Shown here piece by piece: positions 36,516 to 45,593 of a DNA stretch of 64,000 nucleotides. Origin of the DNA: Dokdonella sp. (GTDB lineage Bacteria; Pseudomonadota; Gammaproteobacteria; Xanthomonadales; Rhodanobacteraceae); the NCBI RefSeq assembly GCF_019634845.1, contig NZ_JAHCAQ010000006.1:62001-126000 (forward strand), written 5' to 3'. The first letter of the stretch is position 1, and each line of letters starts with the position of its first letter. The notes under the pieces are model-generated. The model was not told the origin of the DNA. It ran no database searches and saw only the letters and a list, made by a program, of their open reading frames with translations. Both the position numbers and the translations under genes were made by a program.

Positions 36516-36602
36516 CTATGCCGCCATGGCGAATTTTTGCATGGGGGTAATACCGCCGATGGCCATGTTGGGCCGTTTGTTATTGTTGGTCCATAGCCAT
36601 CG
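36516..36602 (-). pseudogene. C-terminal remnant of an IS3-family transposase (OrfB)
   Basis: The minus strand from 36602 to the TAG at 36518-36516 reads WLWTNNNKRPNMAIGGITPM then QKFAMAA and a stop. This is the typical tail of IS3-family OrfB transposases (the usual form is RPNMALGGITPKQRLAMAA). Upstream sequence no longer fits the family, so only the end survives. Bases down to about 36484 look like the IS terminal segment. It marks the right side of the island. Confidence 0.8.
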
Positions 36603-36666
36603 CGCTGCCGACAACTGGGAGCAAGCAGGTGGTCGTCAGGCGCAACCCGGAGCGTGGCGAGGCGGC

Positions 36667-38541
36667 TCAGTCGTGCGCGCGCACGATGCCGCGTGCGACC
36701 AGTGCCGCGACGATGGCGCGGGCGGCCTGCTCGGGTGACTGCGTGGTGGTGTCCAGGTGCAGTTCGGGGCTCTGTGGCGCTTCGTAGGGCGAGTCGATGC
36801 CGGTGAAGTTCTTGAGTTCGCCGCGGCGTGCCTTGCGGTACAGGCCCTTGGGGTCGCGCGCCTCGACCACGGCCAGTGGCGTATCGACAAAGATCTCGAT
36901 GAACTCGGCGTCCTCGACCATGCTGCGCGCGAGCGCGCGTTCGGAGCGGAACGGCGAGATGAAGGCGGTCAGCACGATGAGGCCGGCGTCGACCATGAGC
37001 CGTGCGACCTCGCCGACCCGGCGGATGTTCTCGACGCGATCGGCGTCGGTGAAGCCGAGGTCCTTGCTCAGGCCGTGGCGGATGTTGTCGCCATCGAGCA
37101 GGTAGGTGCGTGCGCCCAATGCGTGCAGTTCGCGCTCGACGAGGTTGGCGATCGTCGACTTGCCGCTGCCGGACAGACCGGTGAACCACAGCACGGCCGG
37201 GCGGTGGCCGTTCTGGCGCGCTCGCGCCTGTTTGTCGATGTCGACGGCCTGCCAGTGGATGTTCTGCGAGCGGCGCAGGGCGAAATGGATGAGGCCGGCG
37301 CCGACCGTGCGGTTGGTGTAGCGGTCGATGACGATGAAGCCACCCATGTCGCGGTTGGCGGCATAGGCATCGAAGGCGACTGCGCGATCGAGCGCGAGGT
37401 TGGCGACGCCGATGCCGTTGAGCTCGAGCGTGCGCGCGGCGAGCTTGTCGAAGCTGTTGACGTCGATCGCGTACTTGGGCGCGCTGAACGAAGCGCCGAC
37501 GGTGGTCGTGCCGAGCTTTGCGAGGTAGGGGCGGCCGGGCAGCATCGGCGCCTCGTCCATCCAGATCAGTGTGGTTTCGAACTGGTCGGCAACGCCGGCC
37601 GGATCATTGGCCGCGCACAGCACGTCGCCGCGGCTGGCGTCGACATCGTCGGCGAGCGTGAGCATGACCGATTCGCCGCGCACGGCCTGCGCCGCGTCGG
37701 CGGCGAAACCGACGATGCGCGCCACCGTGGTCTGGCGCCCCGACGGCAGCACGCGCACGGCATCGCCTGGGCGCACGCTGCCGCCGAGGATGCGACCCGC
37801 ATAGCCACGGAAATCGTGGCCGGGCCGGCACACCCACTGCACGGGCAGGCGCAGCGGATCATCGCCGGCGGCCATGTCGGGCTCGACATGCTCCAGATGC
37901 TGCAGCAGGCTCGGACCGGTGTACCAGGGCGTGTGCGCGCTGCGCGTGGCGATGTTGTCGCCGTGCAACGCGGACAGCGGAATGGCGGTGATCTGGTGCA
38001 GCGCCAGGTGCTGCGCAAACTCGCGGTAGTCGCGCTCGATCTGCTCGAAGCGCTCGCGTGACCAGTCGACGAGGTCGAGCTTGTTGATTGCCAGCACGAC
38101 GTTGCGGATGCCCAGCAGTGACACGATGTGGCTGTGGCGGCGGGTCTGGGTGAGCACACCCTTGCGCGCATCGACGAGAATGACCGCCAACTGCGCCGTC
38201 GAGGCGCCGGTGACCATGTTGCGCGTGTACTGCTCGTGGCCGGGCGTGTCGGCGACGATGAACTTGCGGCGCGCGGTGGCGAAGAAGCGGTAGGCGACGT
38301 CGATCGTGATGCCCTGCTCGCGCTCGGCCGACAGGCCATCGACGAGCAGCGCGAAATCGAGCGCCTCGCCCTGGGTGCCGAAGCGGCGCGACTCGTCGGC
38401 GAGTGCGGCGAGCTGGTCGTCGGGCAGGGCGTGGGCGGCGTGCAGCAGACGGCCGATCAGCGTGCTCTTGCCGTCGTCGACGCTGCCGCAGGTAATGAAG
38501 CGCAGCAGGTCGCCTTGCCGGTTGGCGGTGGGCGCGTCCAT
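36667..38541 (-). CDS. cysNC: Bifunctional sulfate adenylyltransferase large subunit / adenylylsulfate kinase (CysN-CysC fusion)
   Basis: This 624-residue cytoplasmic protein makes and then phosphorylates adenylylsulfate during sulfate assimilation. Residues 1-430 are the GTPase subunit CysN, with G motifs GSVDDGKST, the switch region [24 protein letters not shown] and NKLDLVD. The C-terminal 180 residues are APS kinase CysC, with P-loop GLSGSGKST (about 455), [11 protein letters not shown], and the specificity loop [18 protein letters not shown]. The start overlaps the cysD stop by one base, so the two are coupled. No cysH, cysI or cysJ is in the window. Confidence 0.97.
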   Translation of the reverse strand: MDAPTANRQGDLLRFITCGSVDDGKSTLIGRLLHAAHALPDDQLAALADESRRFGTQGEALDFALLVDGLSAEREQGITIDVAYRFFATARRKFIVADTPGHEQYTRNMVTGASTAQLAVILVDARKGVLTQTRRHSHIVSLLGIRNVVLAINKLDLVDWSRERFEQIERDYREFAQHLALHQITAIPLSALHGDNIATRSAHTPWYTGPSLLQHLEHVEPDMAAGDDPLRLPVQWVCRPGHDFRGYAGRILGGSVRPGDAVRVLPSGRQTTVARIVGFAADAAQAVRGESVMLTLADDVDASRGDVLCAANDPAGVADQFETTLIWMDEAPMLPGRPYLAKLGTTTVGASFSAPKYAIDVNSFDKLAARTLELNGIGVANLALDRAVAFDAYAANRDMGGFIVIDRYTNRTVGAGLIHFALRRSQNIHWQAVDIDKQARARQNGHRPAVLWFTGLSGSGKSTIANLVERELHALGARTYLLDGDNIRHGLSKDLGFTDADRVENIRRVGEVARLMVDAGLIVLTAFISPFRSERALARSMVEDAEFIEIFVDTPLAVVEARDPKGLYRKARRGELKNFTGIDSPYEAPQSPELHLDTTTQSPEQAARAIVAALVARGIVRAHD

Positions 38542-39443
38542 CAGAAGTAACCTTCGCTTTTCTTGCGTTCCATCGAGGCGCCGCCATCGCGGTCGATCAC
38601 GCGCCCTTGGCGCTCGCTGCTGTGCGTGTGTTCCATCTCGGTGATGATCGCGTCGAGACTGGTCGCGTCCGACTCGATCGCGCCGGTCAGCGGGTAGCAG
38701 CCGAGCGTGCGGAAGCGCACACGGCGGATCTGGATGGATTCGCCGCTGCGCAGCGGCATGCGCTCGTCATCGACCATGATGAGGGCGCCATCACGTTCGA
38801 CCACAGGGCGTTCGGCGGCGAAGTACAACGGCACCACCTCGATGCGCTCGGCGCGGATGTACTGCCACACGTCGAGCTCGGTCCAGTTCGACAGCGGGAA
38901 CACGCGGATGCTTTCGCCGGGGCCCTTGCGCGCGTTGTACAACCGCCACAGCTCGGGGCGCTGCTGCTTCGGGTCCCAGTGATGCTGCCGGTTGCGGAAC
39001 GAGAACACGCGCTCCTTGGCGCGGGATTTTTCCTCGTCACGGCGCGCGCCGCCGAAGGCAAGATCGAACTGGTATTGGTCGAGCGCGAGCTTGAGGCCCT
39101 GGGTCTTCCACAGGTCGGTGTGCAGCGCCGAGCCATGTTCGATGGGATTGATGCCGAGCCGCTGCGCCTCGGGGTTGTGGTACACGATGAGGTCGAACTG
39201 GCCGCTGTGCGCGACGCGGTCGCGCAGCGCATACATGGCGCGGAATTTCCACGTGGTGTCGACGTGCAGCAGCGGAAACGGCACGCGGGCGGGATGGAAG
39301 GCCTTGCGCGCCAGATGCAGCAGCACCGAGCTGTCCTTGCCGATCGAATACAGCATGACCGGCCGCTCGGCCTCGGCGACGGCCTCACGCAGGATGTCGA
39401 TGCTCTCGGCTTCGAGTTGGCGCAGGTGGCTCAGGGCACTCAT
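38541..39443 (-). CDS. cysD: Sulfate adenylyltransferase small subunit
   Basis: This 300-residue PP-loop-type ATP sulfurylase subunit matches CysD in length and motifs: [20 protein letters not shown], the segment [25 protein letters not shown], and the C-terminal ERKKSEGYF ending. It forms the ATP sulfurylase heterodimer with CysN. ATG 39443 gives the family's normal start ([15 protein letters not shown]). Confidence 0.97.
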   Translation of the reverse strand: MSALSHLRQLEAESIDILREAVAEAERPVMLYSIGKDSSVLLHLARKAFHPARVPFPLLHVDTTWKFRAMYALRDRVAHSGQFDLIVYHNPEAQRLGINPIEHGSALHTDLWKTQGLKLALDQYQFDLAFGGARRDEEKSRAKERVFSFRNRQHHWDPKQQRPELWRLYNARKGPGESIRVFPLSNWTELDVWQYIRAERIEVVPLYFAAERPVVERDGALIMVDDERMPLRSGESIQIRRVRFRTLGCYPLTGAIESDATSLDAIITEMEHTHSSERQGRVIDRDGGASMERKKSEGYF

Positions 39444-39471
39444 CGGCAGGTCGCGGTGGATGATCGCCGCG

Positions 39472-39477
39472 AGTGTA
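39472..39477 (-). promoter_or_regulatory. Possible -10 element of cysD-cysNC
   Basis: The minus strand reads TACACT 29 bases before the cysD ATG. A good -35 hexamer is not seen, so an activator such as CysB could be required; that is inference. Confidence 0.3.
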
Positions 39478-39564
39478 CGGTGCTGCCGCGCGCGCGGCCA
39501 TGACGGGGCGGCATGTGGACAGAACGCCGCGCCGTGGGGCGCGCCTGTCGCGCTCGCGCGGCAG

Positions 39565-40119
39565 TCAGCGGTAGCCGGCGCAGAATGCCGGCGCGTCCTT
39601 GCCGAGCAGATCGCAGCCGCTCTTGATCTCGTCGGTGATGAGCGCGCAGGCGTTGGCAGAATTGCACGGCGGGTGCGTGGCCGGCGACACCTGCTGGCAC
39701 TGCGCCACGTATTGTTCGGCTTTCTGCGCGCCAACTTCGGCCACGCAGTCCGCGGCCGATGGCGCCTGCGCGCTGGCGTCCTGCCTGCGCGGGACGCAGC
39801 TGGCGCCGTGCGCGTTGCAATCGAGTTCGCGCTGGAGCTGTTCGGCACGCTGCGCCGTCAGTGCCTCGATGCATGCGTCATGGGCGGACCTGGCGCTCGC
39901 CGCGTCGTGGTGTCCCTGCGCCTTGAACGCACATTCCTTGTCGCGGAAGGCCAACCAGGCACGCTGTGCATCGCGCAGACGGCCCTGATTGGCGGCGTCG
40001 AGCTGGCCCATCAGCGCACGATAGTGCTGGTTGAGCGCGGGATCGGCGCCGGACGCCATGGCCGCCGGCGCGGCCCAGGCCGTGATGCAGAGCGCAATGA
40101 TGATCGCGGGTGCCTTCAT
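39565..40119 (-). CDS. Exported LprI-domain protein
   Basis: This 184-residue protein begins with a signal peptide ([20 protein letters not shown]). Its central segment [35 protein letters not shown] matches the LprI-like domain (formerly DUF1311), a periplasmic helical module that in some proteins inhibits lysozyme. The C-terminal half is cysteine-containing ([23 protein letters not shown]) and probably has disulfides. It is downstream of the outer-membrane barrel gene with a 90-base gap and may share its transcript. Confidence 0.75.
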   Translation of the reverse strand: MKAPAIIIALCITAWAAPAAMASGADPALNQHYRALMGQLDAANQGRLRDAQRAWLAFRDKECAFKAQGHHDAASARSAHDACIEALTAQRAEQLQRELDCNAHGASCVPRRQDASAQAPSAADCVAEVGAQKAEQYVAQCQQVSPATHPPCNSANACALITDEIKSGCDLLGKDAPAFCAGYR

Positions 40120-40209
40120 GGCCATTTCTCATCGGATGACGGGCCGCTCGCCGTGGCCTGTGGTTCCAGTGCAGCCGGCGGCGCAGGCGCCGCCGGTCCG
40201 CGACGATGC

Positions 40210-41028
40210 TCAGAACCGGAAACGCACGAAGGCGGACGGGCCCTGGAGGTCGATGTCGAAATCGAACGAGCGGTCGTTGATGAGCCTGCGGCCGAGCGCC
40301 ACGCGGGTGCCGCCGTATTCGGCGCCGAAACCGACGTTCTCCCACGGGAACCATTCCACGCCCACGCGAGCATCGACGATGTGGCCGCGCAGCGGACCAC
40401 CGCTCTTGCGCACGCCCGAGGCGATCGCATAGACGCGCAGCGAATCGGAGAATGCGTGCTTGTAGCCGAGGTCGAGCATCGGTGCCACCGCGCTCTTCTT
40501 GCTGCCGACATGGCCGGTACCTGCCGGTTGGCCGTTGACGACGATGTCGCCGGCCAGCCTGATTTCGGCCGTGTAGTAGGTGGCGCCGAGGCCGACGCCG
40601 AACACGTCCTGGTCGCCGCCGAACCACCAATGCCAAGCCAGGCTGCCTGCGCTGAAGCCGTACTTGGCGCGCAGCGTGGTGTCGACCTGGAACTCGGTGC
40701 CGTCATAGACGAAGGCATCGTGCAGGTTGTGCTGGTGGGTCCGGTTGAAGTCGTACCAGTCGAAGGTGAGGCCCTGGCGCTCGAACATGAGGAAGTCGAA
40801 GCGGGCGCGCGCGATCGTGTCGTGGCCGGCGTCGAGGTCGAGATGGGTGGGCTGGTTGGCGACTTTGCCGTAGAGGTCGAACTTGACGTCGGGGTAGTAC
40901 GCGCCGAGCCAGACGCTGATGCGGTCGAGCGCCTGCGAAGTGTCGCTGCAGCGCGCGTCACCCGACCAGGCGGCGCAGGCGAGGATGCCGGCTGCGGCGA
41001 GCGCACGCGGCAGATGCGTGAAGTTCAT
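40210..41028 (-). CDS. Outer-membrane beta-barrel protein
   Basis: This 272-residue protein has an N-terminal signal sequence (LPRALAAAGILACAAWSG) and alternating hydrophobic strands rich in aromatic and glycine residues (VWLGAYYPDVKFDLYGK, ARFDFLMFERQGLTFDWYDF, VGLGATYYTAEIRL). It ends in SAFVRFRF, a terminal-Phe signature of BAM-inserted barrels. I think it belongs to the TIGR04219-type barrels, with moderate certainty. It lies 32 bases after the ketosynthase gene, on the same strand, so it may be in its operon. Confidence 0.7.
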   Translation of the reverse strand: MNFTHLPRALAAAGILACAAWSGDARCSDTSQALDRISVWLGAYYPDVKFDLYGKVANQPTHLDLDAGHDTIARARFDFLMFERQGLTFDWYDFNRTHQHNLHDAFVYDGTEFQVDTTLRAKYGFSAGSLAWHWWFGGDQDVFGVGLGATYYTAEIRLAGDIVVNGQPAGTGHVGSKKSAVAPMLDLGYKHAFSDSLRVYAIASGVRKSGGPLRGHIVDARVGVEWFPWENVGFGAEYGGTRVALGRRLINDRSFDFDIDLQGPSAFVRFRF

Positions 41029-41060
41029 GCGATGTCCCCCTGTTGAGAATGCTTGTCAGT

Positions 41061-42275
41061 TTACTTCATCCGGCGCAGTGCCAGCACGGCGTTGAGGCCG
41101 CCGAAAGCGAACGAATTGGACAGCGCCGCGCGCACCGGCAGATCGCGCGCGGCGTTGGGCACGTAGTCGAGATCGCACTCGGGGTCGGGCTCGACGAAGT
41201 TCATGGTCGGCGGCACCACGCCGTCGCGCAGGGCGCCGATCGTGGCGACGAGCTCGACGGCGCCGGCGGCGCCGAGCGCATGGCCGTGCATCGACTTGGT
41301 CGACGACACCGCGAGGCGATCGGCATGTGCGCCGAACACGCGGCGCAGGGCCTTGGTTTCGGTCGGGTCGTTGGCCGGCGTGGCCGTGCCGTGGGCATTG
41401 ACGTAGTCGACATCGGCCGGGTCGAGGCCGGCATCGGCGAGCGCGCGGCTGATCGCCTTGGCGGTCCAGGTCTCGGACGGAAACACGATGTCGCCGGCGT
41501 CGGCGGAAAGACCGGCGCCGGCCAATTCGGCGAGGATGGTGGCGCCGCGCGCTCGCGCGTTGTCGAGCGTTTCGAGCACGAAGATCGCAGCACCCTCGCC
41601 GAGCACCATGCCGCGGCGCTGCTTGCTGAACGGACGGCAGGTGTCGTCGGCCATCACGCGCATCGCTTCCCATGCACGCACCACGCCGAGCGTGATGCAG
41701 GCCTCGCTGCCGCCGGCGAGCGCGGCGCGGGCCGCGCCGCTGCGCACGAGCATGAAGGCTTGCGCCAGCGCATGGTTGGCCGAGGCGCAGGCGCTGGAGG
41801 TGGCAAATGCCGCACCGTGCAGGCCGTGCTCGATGCAGACGTGGCTGGCCGGTGCATTGGCGATCAGGCGCACGATCGTGAGCGGGTGCAGGCGCGGGTT
41901 GTTGTCGCCGTACAGGCGCTTGGAGGCCTCGTCGTGCGTGGTCTCGCCGCCAATGCCGGTGCCGATGATGACGGCGGTGTCATCGCCCAGGCCGTCGCGC
42001 GCGAAATCGATGCCCGATTGCGCCACCGCCTCGCGCGCCGCGACCAGCGCGAACTGCGTGAAGCGGTCGTACTGGACGAGCTTCTTTTCGTCGAAGTGCG
42101 CGAGCGGATCGAAGCCGCGTACTTCGGCGGCAATGCCGTAACGCAGGCCTTCGCGCGGAAAGTTCTCGATCGGGCCGATCGCCACGCGACCTTCGCGCAG
42201 TGCAGCCCAGGTGGCGGCCGCAGTGTGGCCGAGCGGCGTTACGGCGCCGATGCCGGTGATGACGACGCGATGCAT
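41061..42275 (-). CDS. Beta-ketoacyl-ACP synthase (FabF/KAS II-like)
   Basis: This 404-residue condensing enzyme has the thiolase-fold active site: C163 in ATSSACASANHAL, the first His in VNAHGTATPANDPTE (about 299) and the second in STKSMHGHALGAAGAVE (about 337). It elongates acyl chains on ACP. It is encoded directly after a dedicated ACP (13-base gap) and away from the main fab genes, which suggests a special acyl product rather than bulk fatty-acid synthesis. NodE/NodF-like pairs and the very-long-chain ACP systems are comparable. The window contains no ketoreductase or dehydratase, so it must borrow the general ones if it elongates fully. Confidence 0.92.
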   Translation of the reverse strand: MHRVVITGIGAVTPLGHTAAATWAALREGRVAIGPIENFPREGLRYGIAAEVRGFDPLAHFDEKKLVQYDRFTQFALVAAREAVAQSGIDFARDGLGDDTAVIIGTGIGGETTHDEASKRLYGDNNPRLHPLTIVRLIANAPASHVCIEHGLHGAAFATSSACASANHALAQAFMLVRSGAARAALAGGSEACITLGVVRAWEAMRVMADDTCRPFSKQRRGMVLGEGAAIFVLETLDNARARGATILAELAGAGLSADAGDIVFPSETWTAKAISRALADAGLDPADVDYVNAHGTATPANDPTETKALRRVFGAHADRLAVSSTKSMHGHALGAAGAVELVATIGALRDGVVPPTMNFVEPDPECDLDYVPNAARDLPVRAALSNSFAFGGLNAVLALRRMK

Positions 42276-42288
42276 TGAGTGGCTCGGC

Positions 42289-42546
42289 TCAGGCGTGCGG
42301 CGCGTCTTTGGCGGCCACGAGCTTCTCGACCGCCTCGACCAGCCCGCTCACCGAGCCGGTGTCGAAGTTGGCGTCGTGGTCGGGCAGGCTGATCTTGAAG
42401 TGATCCTCGATCTCGAAAATGATCTGCACCACGTCGAGCGACTGGATCTCGAGATCCTTGAGCGTCGCCTGCGGCGTGATCTTGGCGCGATCGATGTTCG
42501 CCTCCTTGGCGATGATGTCGAACACGGTGTCCTGGACGCTGCTCAT
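42289..42546 (-). CDS. Acyl carrier protein, atypical phosphopantetheine site
   Basis: This 85-residue protein has the acidic four-helix ACP pattern. The 4'-phosphopantetheine serine is S36 in LEIQSLDVVQIIFEIE. The residue before it is Gln instead of the almost invariant Asp of the DSL motif, which is more like specialised carriers (NodF or AcpXL-type) than housekeeping ACP. ATG 42546 has GGAG upstream; an open extension of eight residues exists. It is the first gene of a transcript with the ketosynthase, and it is divergent from two transporter genes (176 bases between starts). Confidence 0.9.
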   Translation of the reverse strand: MSSVQDTVFDIIAKEANIDRAKITPQATLKDLEIQSLDVVQIIFEIEDHFKISLPDHDANFDTGSVSGLVEAVEKLVAAKDAPHA

Positions 42547-42722
42547 CGATACCATCTCCGCAAATGCCATGGGGGTGCAGCGCTACAGCCGCCTGGTGCA
42601 ACGCGCATGATCGCTGTCGGCGACGCGATGTTCAAGCCGTGCATGCGGCCGCGTGTCGGCGCTGGCGTTCCCTGCATCGTGGCAGGCGGGCATACTGCGC
42701 ACCCGCTACGCACGTTCCCGGC

Positions 42723-43082
42723 ATGTCCACGATCATCGTCCTGCTCTGGCTGGCCAACATAGTGCTCGACACTTTCGGGCAGCTTTCCTTCAAGGCCGCG
42801 GCGGTCGCCCCCGACCTGGGCGAAGGTCTCGCGCGCTGGCGCGCAATGGCGCGACGCCCGTGGATCTGGCTTGGCGCCGGAGCCTACATCGGCGAATTCG
42901 TGGTCTGGCTTGCGTTCCTGTCGCTGGTGCCGTTGTCGCAGGGCGTGCTGCTGGGTTCGATCAACATCGTCGCGGTGATGGTCGCCGGCCGCATGCTGTT
43001 CGCCGAGAAGTTCTCGCCGCTGCGCACGCTCGGCATCCTGCTGGTCGCCTGCGGCGTCGCCGTGGTCGGCATCGGAGGCTGA
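42723..43082 (+). CDS. Four-helix EamA/SMR-type membrane transporter subunit
   Basis: This 119-residue protein has four predicted membrane helices (IIVLLWLANIVLDTFGQLSF, IWLGAGAYIGEFVVWLAFL, GVLLGSINIVAVMVAG, LGILLVACGVAVVGI) and the EamA/SMR look of half-size drug/metabolite transporters. The arrangement of two tandem small subunits resembles ArnE/ArnF, which flip undecaprenyl-phosphate-aminoarabinose across the inner membrane. It is followed two bases later by its presumed partner and then by a DegT aminotransferase. Confidence 0.75.
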   Translation: MSTIIVLLWLANIVLDTFGQLSFKAAAVAPDLGEGLARWRAMARRPWIWLGAGAYIGEFVVWLAFLSLVPLSQGVLLGSINIVAVMVAGRMLFAEKFSPLRTLGILLVACGVAVVGIGG

Positions 43083-43084
43083 AC

Positions 43085-43477
43085 ATGCGTCGTTTCTACC
43101 TGATCGGATTCCTCGTGCTGGTGTGCTTCGACACCCTGGCCCAGGTCTGCTTCAAGCTCACGGCCAACCACGCGATGCCGCCCGAGGCGAATCTGGCCTG
43201 GTTGCTGCGCGTGATGTCCTCGCCCTGGGTCTATTGCGCGATCGCCTGCTACATCGGCGCCTTCGTCACCTGGATGACCCTGCTCGAGCACGCGCCGATC
43301 GGTCCGGCGTTCGCGGCGTCACACCTGGAGGTGGTCAGCGTGCTGGCGTTGTCGGTGGTGGTGTTCGGCGAGCACGTCGGTGCGCCGCAACTGATCGGCA
43401 GCGTGCTCATCATCGCCGGCATCGTCTGCCTTGCGATCAGCGAGACCGAAGGTGAGTCCGCACCCGCCGCGCACTGA
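43085..43477 (+). CDS. Four-helix EamA/SMR-type membrane transporter subunit, second of pair
   Basis: This 130-residue protein also has four helices (IGFLVLVCFDTLAQVCFKL, WVYCAIACYIGAFVTWMTLL, VVSVLALSVVVFGEHVG, LIGSVLIIAGIVCLAI). It starts two bases after the first transporter's stop codon, with GGAGG as ribosome site, and most likely forms a heterodimer with it. The GEHVGAPQLIGSVLIIAG end is typical of EamA domains. The last 26 bases overlap the DegT gene. Confidence 0.75.
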   Translation: MRRFYLIGFLVLVCFDTLAQVCFKLTANHAMPPEANLAWLLRVMSSPWVYCAIACYIGAFVTWMTLLEHAPIGPAFAASHLEVVSVLALSVVVFGEHVGAPQLIGSVLIIAGIVCLAISETEGESAPAAH

Positions 43478-44678
43478 GGTACCGCCAACGGCCGGCCTGC
43501 CGCCGCGCTGGCGCGACCTGCTCACCGCGGGGCACGAGCTGGCGGCGCCGATGGCCGATTTCCTCGGGCTGCCGGGCGTGCAGCCCACCTGCTCGGGTAC
43601 GGCCAGCCTCGTCATCGCGTTGCGCGCCCTGCACCGATTGAGCGGGCGGCGCGCCGTGGTGGTGCCGGCCTATACCTGCCCGCTGGTGGCGCGGGCAGTG
43701 GCGCACTGCGGTCTGCAACTGCGCCTGTGCGACCTCGCGCCGGATTCGATCGACTTCGACCCTGCTGGCCTGCAACGGTTGTGCGATCGCGACACGCTGG
43801 CGGTGATCCCGACCCATCTGGGCGGACGCGTGGCCGACGTCGATGCCGTGCTGGCCTGCGCGCACGCGGTCGGCGCCTTCGTGATCGAGGACGCCGCGCA
43901 GGCGCTCGGCGCGCGCATCGGCACGGCGAGCGTGGGCCTGCGTGGCGATGCGGGCTTCTTCAGTCTCGCCGTCGGCAAGGGCCTGACGACCTGGGAAGGT
44001 GGCTTGCTGGTCACGCCTGACGCGCACTTGCGCGCAGCCTTCGCCGCAACCGCGCGCGAACTGGCGCCGTCACGCCCGGGCTGGGAACTGCGCCGCTGCG
44101 CCGAACTCATCGGCTATCACGCGCTGTATCGGCCGGCCTTGCTCGGGCTTGCCTATGGGCGGCCGTTGCGCCGCGCGCTGCGGCGCGGCGATCCCGTGGC
44201 GGCTGTCGGCGACGACTTCGGTGCCGACATTCCGCTGCACACGCTCGGCCGCTGGCGGCAGGGCGTCGCAACGCGCGCATTGAGGCGTCTGCCGGCGTTC
44301 CTCGCCGCGTGCACCGAGCAGGCGCAGGCGCGCAAGACACGCCTGGCCGCGATCGCGGGCATCGCGCTGATCGACGATGCCGCCGGAACCCAGGGCACGT
44401 GGCCGTTCTTCATGCTGCGCCTGCGCGATCGCGCCCGGCGCGATGCCGCGCTGGCACAGCTGTGGGGGGCGGGGCTGGGCGTGAGCCGGCTGTTCATCCA
44501 CGCCTTGCCCGATTATGGCTACCTGCAACCGCTGTTGGGCGAGCATGTGGTGCCCAATGCACGCGCACTGGCGGCGACGATGCTGACCGTGAGCAACAGC
44601 CCGTGGCTCGACGAGGCGCGCTTCGCCCGCATCCTCGCCGTGCTCGAGCGCGTGGCCGCGCAGCCGTTGCGCGACTGA
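43452..44678 (+). CDS. DegT/DnrJ/EryC1-family PLP-dependent aminotransferase
   Basis: This 408-residue fold-type I protein matches sugar/quinone aminotransferases of the DegT class. Visible motifs are PTCSGTASLVIALRAL at the N-terminus, VVVPAYTCPLVARAV, PTHLGGRVADVDAVL, VIEDAAQALGA and the PLP-lysine region GFFSLAVGKGLTTWEGG (K176). DegT enzymes add an amino group to nucleotide-linked 4-keto sugars (ArnB is one). I chose GTG 43452, which overlaps the transporter gene by 26 bases; TTG 43431 is another option. Gene order (two small transporters, then DegT) recalls parts of the arn pathway without its other genes. Confidence 0.85.
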   Translation: MSPHPPRTEVPPTAGLPPRWRDLLTAGHELAAPMADFLGLPGVQPTCSGTASLVIALRALHRLSGRRAVVVPAYTCPLVARAVAHCGLQLRLCDLAPDSIDFDPAGLQRLCDRDTLAVIPTHLGGRVADVDAVLACAHAVGAFVIEDAAQALGARIGTASVGLRGDAGFFSLAVGKGLTTWEGGLLVTPDAHLRAAFAATARELAPSRPGWELRRCAELIGYHALYRPALLGLAYGRPLRRALRRGDPVAAVGDDFGADIPLHTLGRWRQGVATRALRRLPAFLAACTEQAQARKTRLAAIAGIALIDDAAGTQGTWPFFMLRLRDRARRDAALAQLWGAGLGVSRLFIHALPDYGYLQPLLGEHVVPNARALAATMLTVSNSPWLDEARFARILAVLERVAAQPLRD

Positions 44679-44693
44679 CGCGGGCCGGGCGAG

Positions 44694-45593
44694 TTACCGG
44701 CTCCGCCAGCGCTCGGCGGCGCGCGGCTGCAGCGCGGCCTCGATGTAGGCCAGCAGACGCAGGTTGAGTGCGTGCTGTTGCGCCTGCCATTGCGCGAGCT
44801 CGCCGGCGTCGATCACGGGTTGTTCGTCGAGCGCGCTGAGCCTGCGTTTCCACCAGGTCCGGTAGCGGTACTGCGATACCTCGCCGGTGATGTCGCTGCC
44901 GACGAGGCGGCCAGCCAGCAGGCCGATGCCACGCGCAAGGTCGGCTTCGGCGAAGCGGCCCTGATCCCAGTTGGTGCGGGCCACGTCGGCGCTCAGCACA
45001 TCCTTGTCGATGCTCAGATAGACCGGTGTGGTGGCGGCGCGCTGGCGTTCGCCGAAGGCATCGAGCAGCGCCGCCGGCGTGTCGAATGCATGGCTGGCGC
45101 GCGCCAGGCCCGCACGGCGCATCCAGCCGACGTCGACGCCGACCGTCCAGTATTCGAGCCGGCCGCGCCACAGCGGCGCAAGGTGGTTCTCCCAGGCATG
45201 CGCGAGGCCGACATCGCCCGAGCTGATGCCGAGCACATGCACCCGGCTCACGCCCGGCAGCGCGGCGACGCGGCGCACCCACGAGCCGCAGTGGATGCCC
45301 CACGGGAAGCGCATGTTGTCGGGATGGTTGTCGAAAACCACGACTTCGAGCGGACCTTGCGCCGCCCGCCATTGGATCAGCGGCCAGCTCAGGTGGTGGT
45401 AGTCGCCGCTGCCGAGCAGCACGGTGCCGTAGTCTCGCGGCAGGCGTGGCTGCAGCTCGCCGACAAAGCCGCGGAACGTGCGCAGCGTCGAGCCGAAGCG
45501 GATGCGCTCCTGCCACTGGGCGAGATCGAGCCGCGTCGCGCCAGCCAGCGTGCCGACCGAGTGGTCGAAGTCAAGGACGAGCGGCGCCGCCAT
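44694..45593 (-). CDS. Arginase/ureohydrolase-fold protein of unknown substrate
   Basis: This 299-residue protein keeps the di-manganese ligand pattern of the arginase family: H66 in GSGDYHHLSW, D88, H90 and D92 in VVFDNHPDNM, and D195 and D197 in YLSIDKDVLS. The segment GSDITGEVS is also family-like. The guanidino-binding loops do not match arginase or agmatinase, so it may hydrolyse another amide or guanidine. ATG 45593 lies inside the end of the GNAT gene (23-base overlap), which makes coupling likely. It is convergent with the DegT gene. Confidence 0.8.
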   Translation of the reverse strand: MAAPLVLDFDHSVGTLAGATRLDLAQWQERIRFGSTLRTFRGFVGELQPRLPRDYGTVLLGSGDYHHLSWPLIQWRAAQGPLEVVVFDNHPDNMRFPWGIHCGSWVRRVAALPGVSRVHVLGISSGDVGLAHAWENHLAPLWRGRLEYWTVGVDVGWMRRAGLARASHAFDTPAALLDAFGERQRAATTPVYLSIDKDVLSADVARTNWDQGRFAEADLARGIGLLAGRLVGSDITGEVSQYRYRTWWKRRLSALDEQPVIDAGELAQWQAQQHALNLRLLAYIEAALQPRAAERWRSR

